The notes under the pieces: generated by a model
Databases searched by the model: none
The model's input: the letters and a program-made list of their open reading frames with translations, nothing else
Told to the model about the DNA's origin: nothing
Program-made: the position numbers and the translations under genes
In this document: positions 26,695 to 35,686 of the stretch, piece by piece
How positions within the stretch are numbered: the first letter of the stretch is position 1
Layout of the letters: each line of letters opens with the position of its first letter
Assembly: GCA_012516075.1 (NCBI GenBank)
Contig: JAAYXE010000031.1
Span: 1-64,000, forward strand
Source: Chloroflexota bacterium
GTDB lineage: Bacteria > Chloroflexota > Anaerolineae > Anaerolineales > UBA4823
Direction of reading: 5' to 3'
DNA: 64,000 nt

Positions 26695-27435
26695 ATGCTG
26701 CTCCGCCGCGACGCTCCTGAACCACTTTACATCCAGATCAAAGAATACCTGATCAACGAAATTAAAGCGGGCACTTTCCAGCCAGATCAGCGCATTCCTT
26801 CTGAACGTGAACTCTCCGAGCAGTTCAAGGTGGGGCGTATGACTGTCCGCCAGGCTTTGCTTGAACTGGCGCACGAGGGGAAAATCTATACCCGTATGGG
26901 AAAGGGTACTTTCGTTCAGGCGCCCAAAATCGACCAGCAGCTGCGCTCGCTGACCGGCTTCAGCGAGGATGTGCGCCAGCGCGGAGGGCATCCTTCCAGC
27001 CGCGTTCTGGAAGCAAAGGTGATCCCTGCATCCCGGACGGTCGCACGTGCTCTGCGCCTCGTTGAGGGGGACCAGATAATTTTTCTCTCACGTTTGCGCC
27101 TTTCCGACGGGGTCCCTCTGGCCCTGGAGTCGGCACACCTCCCTCATGCACAGTTTCCAGACCTGCTTGAGCACAACTTCGAGGTCGAATCGCTCTACGA
27201 AGTGCTGAAGAACGATTACGGGATCAACCTGGTTCAGGCGGAGCAGACGATCGAAGCCGCGCTGGCCACACCTGCCGAAATCGAAATGCTCTCGCTCAAA
27301 CCGCCTGCAGCCGTTTTGAAGATGGAGCGTCTGACCTATAACGACGCCGGCATGCCGGTGGAATACGTCCCCTCCACTTACCGTGGAGATCGCTACAAGT
27401 TCCGATCCGTTTTGCAGACGGGATCGCTGTTCTAA
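26695..27435 (+). CDS. GntR family regulator, HutC/UTRA type, likely amino-sugar repressor
   Basis: The 246-residue protein has an N-terminal winged helix of the GntR family (about residues 8-76; SERELSEQFKVGRMTVRQAL is the recognition region). A UTRA ligand-binding domain follows (about residues 95-240), with LRLSDGVPLALESAHLP and a terminal YRGDRYKF, as in NagR, DasR and PhnF relatives. These regulators sense phosphorylated amino sugars; GlcNAc-6-P or MurNAc-6-P is the likely effector given the downstream murQ and kinase genes, but this is inferred. AGGGGA precedes the ATG. It is the first gene of the locus and lies directly behind a dre-like operator, so negative autoregulation is expected. 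Confidence 0.9.
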   Translation: MLLRRDAPEPLYIQIKEYLINEIKAGTFQPDQRIPSERELSEQFKVGRMTVRQALLELAHEGKIYTRMGKGTFVQAPKIDQQLRSLTGFSEDVRQRGGHPSSRVLEAKVIPASRTVARALRLVEGDQIIFLSRLRLSDGVPLALESAHLPHAQFPDLLEHNFEVESLYEVLKNDYGINLVQAEQTIEAALATPAEIEMLSLKPPAAVLKMERLTYNDAGMPVEYVPSTYRGDRYKFRSVLQTGSLF

Positions 27436-27537
27436 GCGGTCTCAGTTTTCCAGAAACAGCCAGAAATCTATGTGCCTTCTGGCAGCGATGCATTGATCTC
27501 GCTTCAGAGCGTACAACCATTCCTTTGAGGGTGGATA

Positions 27538-28695
<1,158 letters not shown>

Positions 28696-28705
28696 GATGC
28701 GCACA

Positions 28706-29656
28706 ATGGCTGCTGTGCTGATTCGCCCGTACCGGGGCCAGGACGAGCCCGCCCTGCTGGATGTTTGGAACCGCACGCTGACCCATGATCCGGTGGATGC
28801 GGCTGCTTTCCGTACCCGGGTTTTGCTCGACCTGAACTTCCGGCCGGAAGGGCTGCTCGTGGCCGAGGTTGATAACCGCATCGCCGGTTTTCTGCTTTCC
28901 ATCACGCGTCAGGTGCCGCTCTTCCTGCAGGGCCTGGAACCCGAAAAGGCCTGGATCACCGCGTTCGGCGTCCATCCCGATTACCGCCGGCGGGGGATCG
29001 CCACACAGCTCTTTGAAGCGGCACTGGCGAATTTGAAACCGCGCCAGGTACTGATCTCTCCCTATACTCCCAATTACTTTATCCCCGGCGTGGATATTAA
29101 CGCCTATCCGGAGGCGGTGGCCTTTTTACAGGCTGCCGGCTGGGATACCGTCTCCACCCCGATCTCCATGCAGGCAGACCTGACGGCTTTCCAGGTGCCT
29201 GCCGCTATCACCGAACTGCAAGCGCGCCTGGCGAAAGAGCAGGACATCCACATATCCCCGGTGGCATCCGCCGATATCCCGGGGCTGATGGATTTCATCT
29301 GCCGGCATTTTGGCTGGGACTGGGTGCGGGCGGCTCAGGAATATCTGCTCACCCTGTTTGGTACAGGGTCGGACGAGATCACCTTCCTGGTGGCCCGTCA
29401 GGGGGAGCGGATTGTGGGCTACTGCCAGCAGCGGCGCGAACGCTTCGGACCTTTCGGTGTAGATCCGGCGCTGCGCAGTCAGGGCATTGGCCGGGTGCTG
29501 CTTTTCCACTGCCTGGCCGCCCAGCGGGCCCGGGGCTTTCACTGCGCCTGGTTTTTGTGGACCGGGCCAGACGCCTCGCGCCTGTATTCCACTGCCGGTT
29601 TCCGTCCGGTGCGCCAGTTTGCCATTATGCGCTTCAACAATACACAGCCCGATTAA
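28706..29656 (+). CDS. Tandem GNAT-domain acetyltransferase
   Basis: The 316-residue protein contains two GNAT folds. The first (about residues 5-165) has the acetyl-CoA loop in ITAFGVHPDYRRRGIATQLF; the second (about residues 175-310) has FGVDPALRSQGIGRVLLF, both with the Arg/Gln-Gly-Xaa-Gly pyrophosphate-binding pattern. Both lobes may be active, or one may be structural. ATG 28706 is preferred because TAGGA ends 8 nt before it; an in-frame ATG at 28697 is too close. It follows the namZ stop by 10 nt. An acetyltransferase in this locus could act on amino sugars or their peptide-bearing forms, but no substrate can be read from the sequence. Confidence 0.85.
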   Translation: MAAVLIRPYRGQDEPALLDVWNRTLTHDPVDAAAFRTRVLLDLNFRPEGLLVAEVDNRIAGFLLSITRQVPLFLQGLEPEKAWITAFGVHPDYRRRGIATQLFEAALANLKPRQVLISPYTPNYFIPGVDINAYPEAVAFLQAAGWDTVSTPISMQADLTAFQVPAAITELQARLAKEQDIHISPVASADIPGLMDFICRHFGWDWVRAAQEYLLTLFGTGSDEITFLVARQGERIVGYCQQRRERFGPFGVDPALRSQGIGRVLLFHCLAAQRARGFHCAWFLWTGPDASRLYSTAGFRPVRQFAIMRFNNTQPD

Positions 29657-29666
29657 GGATATGGTC

Positions 29667-30395
29667 ATGCAAACACACCCAGGCGTTGGAAAACTGATGG
29701 TGATCGGTGCTCACGCAGGCGATGCGGAAAACATGGCTGCTGCGGTGGTGCTCAAGCACACCCGCGCCGGGCATCAGGCCGTCGTCGTTCACCTGACGCT
29801 GGGAGCCGCAGGTCATCCCACACGTTCGCCCGAAGAGTATGCCCTGCAGCGCCAGCAGGAAGTGCAGGAAGCGGCGCGCCTGATGGGTGCCAGCGTAATC
29901 TGCCTGCCCTACCGGGACGGCGAACTTCCGGTCAATGAAGAGATCAAGTTCGAGGTCTGCGATCTGATCCGTCGTGAAAAGCCCACGCTGATCCTGACGC
30001 ACTGGAAGGGAAGCATTCATAAGGACCATATCGCCGCGCATGCCATCGTGCAGGACGCTGTCTTCTATGCCGCGCTTCCGGGTCTGCAGCGTGAGCTGCC
30101 CCCTCATCGTGTGCAGGGGATATGCTATCCCGAGAACTGGGAGGATATGGAGGGCTGGCGAGCTGATATCTACCTGGATGTCAGCGACGTCTGGGAAGAT
30201 TATCTGGCCGTTCTGGACTCGCACGAACTGATGCGCGGTGGGATTTCATCGTTCCGTTATCGTGATTATTACGACGCATTGGGAACCGTGCGCGGCTGCC
30301 TGGGCGGATTTCGCAAAGCAGTGGCGCTGATGGCTCCGGGCTCCTGGGTGCGGCGGGTTGCGTACCTGCCGGGTATGGAGCCTGTACACATCTGA
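29667..30395 (+). CDS. PIG-L/LmbE-like protein with altered metal motif
   Basis: The 242-residue protein has the PIG-L fold: an N-terminal MVIGAHAGDAENMAAA segment in place of the usual AHPDDAE, and a second ligand motif GSIHKDHIAAH. The zinc ligands His and second Asp are kept, but the first Asp of HPDD, the general base in MshB/LmbE enzymes, is Gly. It may use another base or bind rather than hydrolyse its substrate. In this locus GlcNAc or MurNAc N-deacetylation would be the expected chemistry, possibly replacing NagA, which is absent from the window. ATG 29667 is chosen over ATG 29661 because AAGGA lies 7 nt before it. The gap to the preceding gene is 10 nt. Confidence 0.82.
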   Translation: MQTHPGVGKLMVIGAHAGDAENMAAAVVLKHTRAGHQAVVVHLTLGAAGHPTRSPEEYALQRQQEVQEAARLMGASVICLPYRDGELPVNEEIKFEVCDLIRREKPTLILTHWKGSIHKDHIAAHAIVQDAVFYAALPGLQRELPPHRVQGICYPENWEDMEGWRADIYLDVSDVWEDYLAVLDSHELMRGGISSFRYRDYYDALGTVRGCLGGFRKAVALMAPGSWVRRVAYLPGMEPVHI

Positions 30396-30423
30396 TGCGG
30401 CCGGGAGCCGCAGGTTGAAATCA

Positions 30424-30558
30424 ATGGAGCAAGACCGGAAAACACTGCATGTTTTGAAAGGAGGTGATCCTCAGCAGCAGCGGAAGAATGCCTACAACTG
30501 GATAGCCAAATCCGTATGTCCAATAATCCTGTTGATTTGCGAAGGAGATTTAAGATGA
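30424..30558 (+). CDS. Candidate 44-codon leader ORF before the binding-protein gene
   Basis: An ATG at 30424 opens a 44-codon frame (MEQDRKTLHVLKGGDPQQQR...) that ends in TGA at 30556-30558, overlapping the ATG of the binding protein as ATGA. The frame contains AAAGGAGGTGATCC at 30457-30470, an exact complement of the usual 16S rRNA 3' tail, with no start codon at a useful distance. The overlap suggests translational coupling, and the anti-SD match could pause ribosomes. Its own ribosome-binding site (AGGT, 8 nt upstream) is weak. It could equally be untranslated leader RNA. Confidence 0.3.
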   Translation: MEQDRKTLHVLKGGDPQQQRKNAYNWIAKSVCPIILLICEGDLR

Positions 30559-31928
30559 AGCGCCTGTTTCCGCTTTTTAGCCTGATGCTCATCCTGAGCA
30601 TTCTCATAAGCGCCTGCGCCACAGCTACCCCGGCTGCCCCTGATGTAACCGAGCCCCCCGCTGCCCCGGGAGAGGCCGAAGCCCCGGCCGAAGAACCTTC
30701 AGAGCCCGGGGCTGAAGGCCCCGAGCCGGTCACCATCACTTTCTACCAGCGTGGTTATGTGGAAGGTGGTGAAGACGCCGGTTCGGTCACCACAGCCGCT
30801 GCTGTCAAGAAGTTCATGGAAGATAACCCCCATATCACGGTGAATATTGTGGGTATTCCGTGGACGGTCGAAGGCGATACCAAGCTGGAAGCTGCGCTCG
30901 CAGCCCGCAGCGATATCAACGTCTTCCGCGTGACCAGCCCCAACCTGCCTCGCTATGCAAAACAGGGCATTCTGTCCGAGATCACTCCTTTCCTCACCGA
31001 AGAAGACAAGGCTGACTTCTACGAGTCCGGCTTCCAGATAGCGACCGTGGATGGCAAAGTCTGGGCCTGGCCTCTGTGGGTAACGGCGATCTCGATCTTT
31101 GCCAACACCGAAATCTTCGAAGAGCGCGGCGTGGAACTGCCCAGCATTGAAGACCCCTGGACCTGGGATGAATTTGTCGAAGCTGCCAAACAGCTCACCT
31201 TCACCCGGGAAGACGGCACGCAGGTGTACGGTTTCACCTCTTCCTCGAAGTGGGGCGCGGTAGAATATTATCCCCTGATGTACATCGACGGGGGCCGCAT
31301 TGTCAGCGAAGACGGTAAGACCTTTGTCCAGAACCAGCCGGAAGGCGTGTCAGCTCTGGATAAAATCGCTTCGCTGGCCCTGGAGCACAAGGTAACCCCA
31401 CCTGACTTCGGAACCGTTGACCAGGCCGGTGTGCGCAGCCAGTTCAAAGACATCCGCAATGTTGCCATGCTGATGAGCACCCCGGGCTTCATTCCGGATC
31501 TGGAAGCCGCAGACTTCCCTCTGGCTGTTATTCCGCCTCCGGTTGGTGATCTGGGCCGCCTGGTGACCAACGGCGCTTCCGGCCTGTACGCGGTGGTTGA
31601 TGTCGACGATCCGGCGAAGCTGGAGGCCGCTCACCTGCTGGCCAAATACCTGACCGGCAGCCAGGTCGCCAAGGATGTGGAAGGCTGGCAGCTCGCTCCA
31701 GGCCTGCGCCGCAGCAACACCAGCTACGCTACCACCCCGACCCGTGAAGTGATTGCCAGACTGGTGGAATACGGCGTTTACGAGGTTCCCACGGCGACTT
31801 CCGCCGAACTGGGCAACAACTACGGCGCCATGCTGCAGGCCATCATCCTGGGTGAAATGACCGCACAGGAAGCGATGGACGCCATCGCCCCGCAGTACCA
31901 GGCTGAATTAGACGCAGCCAACCAGTAG
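30555..31928 (+). CDS. ABC sugar transporter substrate-binding lipoprotein
   Basis: The 457-residue protein is a family 1 solute-binding protein for carbohydrates. It has a lipoprotein signal ending ILISAC (acceptor Cys21), an acidic Ala/Pro/Glu-rich spacer to about residue 55, and a two-lobed binding fold with typical segments such as FPLAVIPPP and SGLYAVVD. ATG 30555 is preferred because AAGGAG lies 8 nt before it. It is followed by a strong hairpin and then by the two permease genes. In this locus the ligand is probably a peptidoglycan-derived amino sugar or disaccharide, which is inferred from neighbours only. Confidence 0.93.
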   Translation: MKRLFPLFSLMLILSILISACATATPAAPDVTEPPAAPGEAEAPAEEPSEPGAEGPEPVTITFYQRGYVEGGEDAGSVTTAAAVKKFMEDNPHITVNIVGIPWTVEGDTKLEAALAARSDINVFRVTSPNLPRYAKQGILSEITPFLTEEDKADFYESGFQIATVDGKVWAWPLWVTAISIFANTEIFEERGVELPSIEDPWTWDEFVEAAKQLTFTREDGTQVYGFTSSSKWGAVEYYPLMYIDGGRIVSEDGKTFVQNQPEGVSALDKIASLALEHKVTPPDFGTVDQAGVRSQFKDIRNVAMLMSTPGFIPDLEAADFPLAVIPPPVGDLGRLVTNGASGLYAVVDVDDPAKLEAAHLLAKYLTGSQVAKDVEGWQLAPGLRRSNTSYATTPTREVIARLVEYGVYEVPTATSAELGNNYGAMLQAIILGEMTAQEAMDAIAPQYQAELDAANQ

Positions 31929-31946
31929 CACCCAGCATATAAAGAA

Positions 31947-31991
31947 GGCGAGCGCGATCAGGTCCTGATCGCGCTCGCCGGTATCGATTTT
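31947..31991 (+). terminator. Intra-operon hairpin after the binding-protein gene
   Basis: An almost perfect 16-bp inverted repeat (31947-31962 with 31964-31979) stands 18 nt after the stop and is followed at short distance by TTTTTA (31987-31992). It is probably an attenuator or mRNA-stabilising element that keeps binding protein in excess over the permeases. Confidence 0.7.
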
Positions 31992-32007
31992 TAAAGGCGA
32001 TGAATAG

Positions 32008-32925
32008 ATGACGACTGCCTCCTCACGCATTCGGCCACCTCTGAGCCAGCGTTTGATCCGCGGCTGGCATAAACACAAGTGGAGCTACTTCTTCATTTTC
32101 CCGAGTATGCTCCTCTTCTTCACCTTCACCGCCTATCCGGTAGGCCGCGCTTTTCTGCTTGCTTTTCAAAAAGTAGATTTGCGAGGCAGTGAATGGGCCG
32201 GGCTGGCGAATTTTCGCGATATCTTTGCCAGCCAGTTGTTCTGGGCTTCGATGCAGCACACGTTCATTTATGCGGGGTGTGTGGTCTCTGCATGGCTGAT
32301 CACCTCACTGCTGGTAGCCGCGCTCATTCAACCGCTCCCGAATAAAATCCAGTCTTTATTTCGCGGCGCGTTTTACCTCCCCAATGTGATCAGCATCGTT
32401 GTCATTTCGCTGGTCTGGATCTGGATTTTTGAGCCTCAGTTTGGCTTCTTCAATTTTCTGCTGGGCCTGCTCGGGCAGGAGCCGGTGCGCTGGCTGCAGA
32501 ACCCGCGCATCGCCCTGTGGAGTATTGTGCTGAGCACCATTTTGATTGTGCCAGGCAGCGGTGTGGTGATCTATTCGGCGGCAATTGGCTCTATTCCACG
32601 CGACTATTACGAAGCAGCCGAGGTCGAGGGCGCAAACGGCCTGCAAAAACTGATTTACATTACCATCCCTCTGCTCAATCCCACCACCCTTTACCTGATG
32701 GTGATCTATACAATTGCCGGTTTCCAGATCTTTGAGCGCGTGTACATTATGACCGGCGGCGGGCCGATAAACCGGACCACAACCATTGTGCAGTTGATCT
32801 ACCAGACGGCTTTCAGCGACTTCAATTTTGGTCGCGCAAGCGCTCAGGGCTTGATTTTATTTGCCATTGTGGCTGCCTTTTCCTTTATCCAGTTCAGGGT
32901 GTTGAGCAGCGATATCGAATACTAG
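32008..32925 (+). CDS. ABC sugar transporter permease 1 (MalF-like)
   Basis: The 305-residue protein has six predicted transmembrane helices and the cytoplasmic EAA loop EAAEVEGANGLQKLIYITIP at about residues 203-222, which docks to the ATPase. A long basic N-terminus (residues 1-28) precedes the first helix. It is the MalF/UgpA-type half of a carbohydrate importer, paired with the next gene. Confidence 0.94.
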   Translation: MTTASSRIRPPLSQRLIRGWHKHKWSYFFIFPSMLLFFTFTAYPVGRAFLLAFQKVDLRGSEWAGLANFRDIFASQLFWASMQHTFIYAGCVVSAWLITSLLVAALIQPLPNKIQSLFRGAFYLPNVISIVVISLVWIWIFEPQFGFFNFLLGLLGQEPVRWLQNPRIALWSIVLSTILIVPGSGVVIYSAAIGSIPRDYYEAAEVEGANGLQKLIYITIPLLNPTTLYLMVIYTIAGFQIFERVYIMTGGGPINRTTTIVQLIYQTAFSDFNFGRASAQGLILFAIVAAFSFIQFRVLSSDIEY

Positions 32926-33003
32926 CAGGTGCTGTTTCCCTGACTCAGGAGTGGATGGCCCGCAGACTTTCTCATTAGAACAGGTTTCAGGAGCACAGGC
33001 TGA

Positions 33004-33942
33004 ATGACAACGAAATCAATCGCCGCCCAACCCGCCGACCGTTCGATCCGCATGAGCCCTCATAAATTTATCAGATCGCTTCCCCGCATGTTCATCATGC
33101 TGATCCTGACCGCAGTGGCTGTAGTCAGCCTCTTCCCTCTTTACTGGTTGTTTGTCACTGCACTGACCCCGGCGAGTTCCACGGTGCAGCTCCCGCCCCA
33201 GCTCATTCCGAAAAATCCAACCCTGGAAAATATATCGGAGATCATTCGCATCAGCGGTACGGGTGAACTGAATGTGTTTAACACCGGCTGGATCATCCGT
33301 ATGCCGCGCCTGCTGCTGTGGTTTATCAACACTACATGGATCACTCTCTTCAGCACAGCTTTTCACGTGCTGTTCGATGCTATGGCCGGCTACGCCTTCG
33401 CCAAACGCAGCTTCCCCGGCTCGCGGGTGCTCTTCTATATGGTCGTGGCGGCGCTGATGATCCCCGGGCAGGTGACGCTGGTACCGCTGTACCTGATGAT
33501 CACCCGTATGGGATTGACCAACACGTTTACCGGGGTCATTCTGCCCGGCCTGGCCGACGTGATCGGTATTTTCCTGCTCAAACAGTTCATGCAGACCCTG
33601 CCATCAGAGTTGATCGAGGCCGCCCGCGTGGACGGAGCCTCCGAGTGGACGATTTTCACGCGCATCATTATGCCCCTCTCAGCTCCGGCGCTGGCGGTGA
33701 CCGCAATTTTCGCCTTCCAGCGCTACTGGAACTCGTTCCTGTGGCCTCTGATTGTGCTGCAGAGCCCAGACCTGTTTACGCTGCAGGTCGGCCTCTCGTA
33801 TATTCACACCAGCGAGTTCGGCACCAATTACGGCCTGCTCATGGCCGGGGCGGCACTGGCTGCCGTGCCGATGATCATCTTTTTCTTCACCTTTCAGAAG
33901 TACTTTATGCAGGGCTTGCGTATCGGAGCAATCAAAGGTTAG
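33004..33942 (+). CDS. ABC sugar transporter permease 2 (MalG-like)
   Basis: The 312-residue protein has six predicted transmembrane helices and the EAA motif EAARVDGASEWTIFTRIIMP near residues 205-224, typical of MalG/UgpE-type permeases. AGGAG precedes the ATG. No ATPase gene is found in the locus, so the transporter probably borrows a shared MsmX/MsiK-type ATPase encoded elsewhere. Confidence 0.94.
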   Translation: MTTKSIAAQPADRSIRMSPHKFIRSLPRMFIMLILTAVAVVSLFPLYWLFVTALTPASSTVQLPPQLIPKNPTLENISEIIRISGTGELNVFNTGWIIRMPRLLLWFINTTWITLFSTAFHVLFDAMAGYAFAKRSFPGSRVLFYMVVAALMIPGQVTLVPLYLMITRMGLTNTFTGVILPGLADVIGIFLLKQFMQTLPSELIEAARVDGASEWTIFTRIIMPLSAPALAVTAIFAFQRYWNSFLWPLIVLQSPDLFTLQVGLSYIHTSEFGTNYGLLMAGAALAAVPMIIFFFTFQKYFMQGLRIGAIKG

Positions 33943-33954
33943 AGGACCTGTATT

Positions 33955-34731
33955 ATGCCGGTTGATCACAGACACAGCGTGGTCTTCATCGACCTGGATC
34001 ATACCCTGCTGGACGGCCCTTTCGATTCCCTGGTGTTCCCACAGGTGCTTGGGGAACTGTCTCGCAAGACCGGACTGGATTATGACACCCTTCTAGCGCT
34101 GGTGCGAAGTGAAAACCGTGCCCGGCAGACGGATCCCACCTGTCCGGCGGTCCTGGCAATGGACTGGGATGACATCTTCACCCGGGTAGCGGACCGGCTG
34201 GGTGTCACACTGGAGACGCGCGCCTGCGATGTCCTCCGGGCGCATCCCGGGCCGCCCTATGCCGTTCTGCTTCCCGGAGCAGTCCAGGCGCTGGAGCGGC
34301 TGACTGCCGGGCGCCCCCGCCGGGCTGTGGTGCTGGCGACTAAAGGGCTGGGCCGCTACCAGCTGCCTGTTCTGCGGGCAACGGGCCTGCTGCACTACTT
34401 CGATGATGTCCTGACGCCCGAGATCACCCAGGCCCTTAAATATTCTCCTGAATTCTACGGCTCGTGGCCAGCGAGAACGCGTATACAGATCATGGTGGGA
34501 GATACCTACGAAGATGATGTTCTGCCAGCTCACCGCTTTGGCTTTAAAACCGTCTTGAAAATGGACCAGCCCCCGGGCAGCACGGAAAACGGGGATCCCT
34601 TCATCCGCGCGCAGGAAATATTCAGCGGTGCAGAGCAGACGGTGCGCCCCGACGCCGTAATTTATGCTCTGGATGAACTGCCGGAAGTGATCGAAAAAAT
34701 GGAAAATGAGGTCCAGGATGAAGATTTGTGA
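33955..34731 (+). CDS. HAD-family hydrolase
   Basis: The 258-residue protein has HAD motif I FIDLDHTLLDG (residues 11-21, nucleophile Asp13), a helical cap, a motif II/III region around RRAVVLATKG, and motif IV MVGDTYEDDVLPA, which holds the Mg-binding acidic residues. It is most likely a small-molecule phosphatase. In this context a sugar phosphate such as GlcNAc-6-P or MurNAc-6-P would be plausible, but no substrate residue proves it. It starts 12 nt after the permease gene and overlaps the next gene by 14 nt. Confidence 0.88.
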   Translation: MPVDHRHSVVFIDLDHTLLDGPFDSLVFPQVLGELSRKTGLDYDTLLALVRSENRARQTDPTCPAVLAMDWDDIFTRVADRLGVTLETRACDVLRAHPGPPYAVLLPGAVQALERLTAGRPRRAVVLATKGLGRYQLPVLRATGLLHYFDDVLTPEITQALKYSPEFYGSWPARTRIQIMVGDTYEDDVLPAHRFGFKTVLKMDQPPGSTENGDPFIRAQEIFSGAEQTVRPDAVIYALDELPEVIEKMENEVQDEDL

Positions 34732-35686
34732 GCTGGATACTGGCGCTCCTGAAACGGTACGCCTGGTCACTCAGGTGTGGACCGCGGCCTGCGGGCCGGA
34801 CCTGGCGATCACGGAGCGCTTCGCACGTTTCAACCTCGAGCCGGCAGCCGGAACTGAACTGGCGGGCTGCGTCGCGCTGCACGAAGGCTCACCGGCCGGT
34901 TTTGTTCTGGCCAGCGTCACCCTCCACGACGTGGCCGGCCTGCAGCATCCCAGCGGCTGGATCGAAGCGCTGGCTGTGCTGCCGGAATACCAGCGCCAGG
35001 GGGTGGGCAGTTCGCTGCTGGAATGGGCGCAGACCTGGCTGGCGCAGCGCGGCTGTACATCTTTACGCCTGGGCGGCGGGCTGCGCCCCTTTGTGCCCGG
35101 CCTGCCGGTGCAGCTTGACAGGGAAGCGTTCTTCCGCAGGTATGGTTTTCAACCCGCGCAGACGGAGAGCGTCGTCTGGGATATGGCCGGCCTGCTGGAC
35201 CGCTACCGGCCACCCGATGCGTTGAAGGATCTGGCCGTTTCTGTCCGGCCGCTCCAGGCCGGTGAGGAGCCTGAACTGGACGCCTTTCTGGCTCGCGAGT
35301 TCCCCGGGCGCTGGCGCTACGAATTTCAGGAGCATTTGCGCCAGAACGGACGCCCAGAAGATTACCTGCTGCTGTGGACTTCAAGAGGAGTGGATGGTTT
35401 CTGCCAGATCACACTGGAAGATTCGCTGCGCCCGCTGGACCGCTTCTATATGCACGGTTTGCCGCGCCCCTGGGGACAGCTGGGTCCAATCGGGATCAGC
35501 GCTGGCTGTCGCGGCCAGGGTCTGGGGACAGCCCTGATCGATGTCGCTCTGCGGTTTCTGCGTGAACGCGGCACTGCCGCCTGTATCATCGACTGGACAC
35601 ACCTGCGCACATATTACGAAAAATTTGGTTTTTACGCTCACCGCCAGTACCTCATCCTGTATAAGGAGCTAATCCGCCGTGCATGA
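34718..35686 (+). CDS. Second tandem GNAT-domain acetyltransferase
   Basis: The 322-residue protein again contains two GNAT domains. Acetyl-CoA loops are seen at IEALAVLPEYQRQGVGSSLL (about residues 85-104) and IGISAGCRGQGLGTALI (about residues 259-275). It is similar in build to the GNAT protein at 28706 but clearly diverged. ATG 34718 is chosen because GAGGT lies 5 nt before it; the in-frame ATG at 34706 lacks a site. It overlaps the HAD gene, which indicates coupled translation. The substrate is unknown. Confidence 0.85.
   Translation: MKICELDTGAPETVRLVTQVWTAACGPDLAITERFARFNLEPAAGTELAGCVALHEGSPAGFVLASVTLHDVAGLQHPSGWIEALAVLPEYQRQGVGSSLLEWAQTWLAQRGCTSLRLGGGLRPFVPGLPVQLDREAFFRRYGFQPAQTESVVWDMAGLLDRYRPPDALKDLAVSVRPLQAGEEPELDAFLAREFPGRWRYEFQEHLRQNGRPEDYLLLWTSRGVDGFCQITLEDSLRPLDRFYMHGLPRPWGQLGPIGISAGCRGQGLGTALIDVALRFLRERGTAACIIDWTHLRTYYEKFGFYAHRQYLILYKELIRRA

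Noticed and set aside
27459-27483. Seven-base inverted repeat between the regulator and namZ genes as a terminator
   Set aside because: The stem is short, the loop is 11 nt and no T-run follows; at most it is an RNA-processing or pausing structure.
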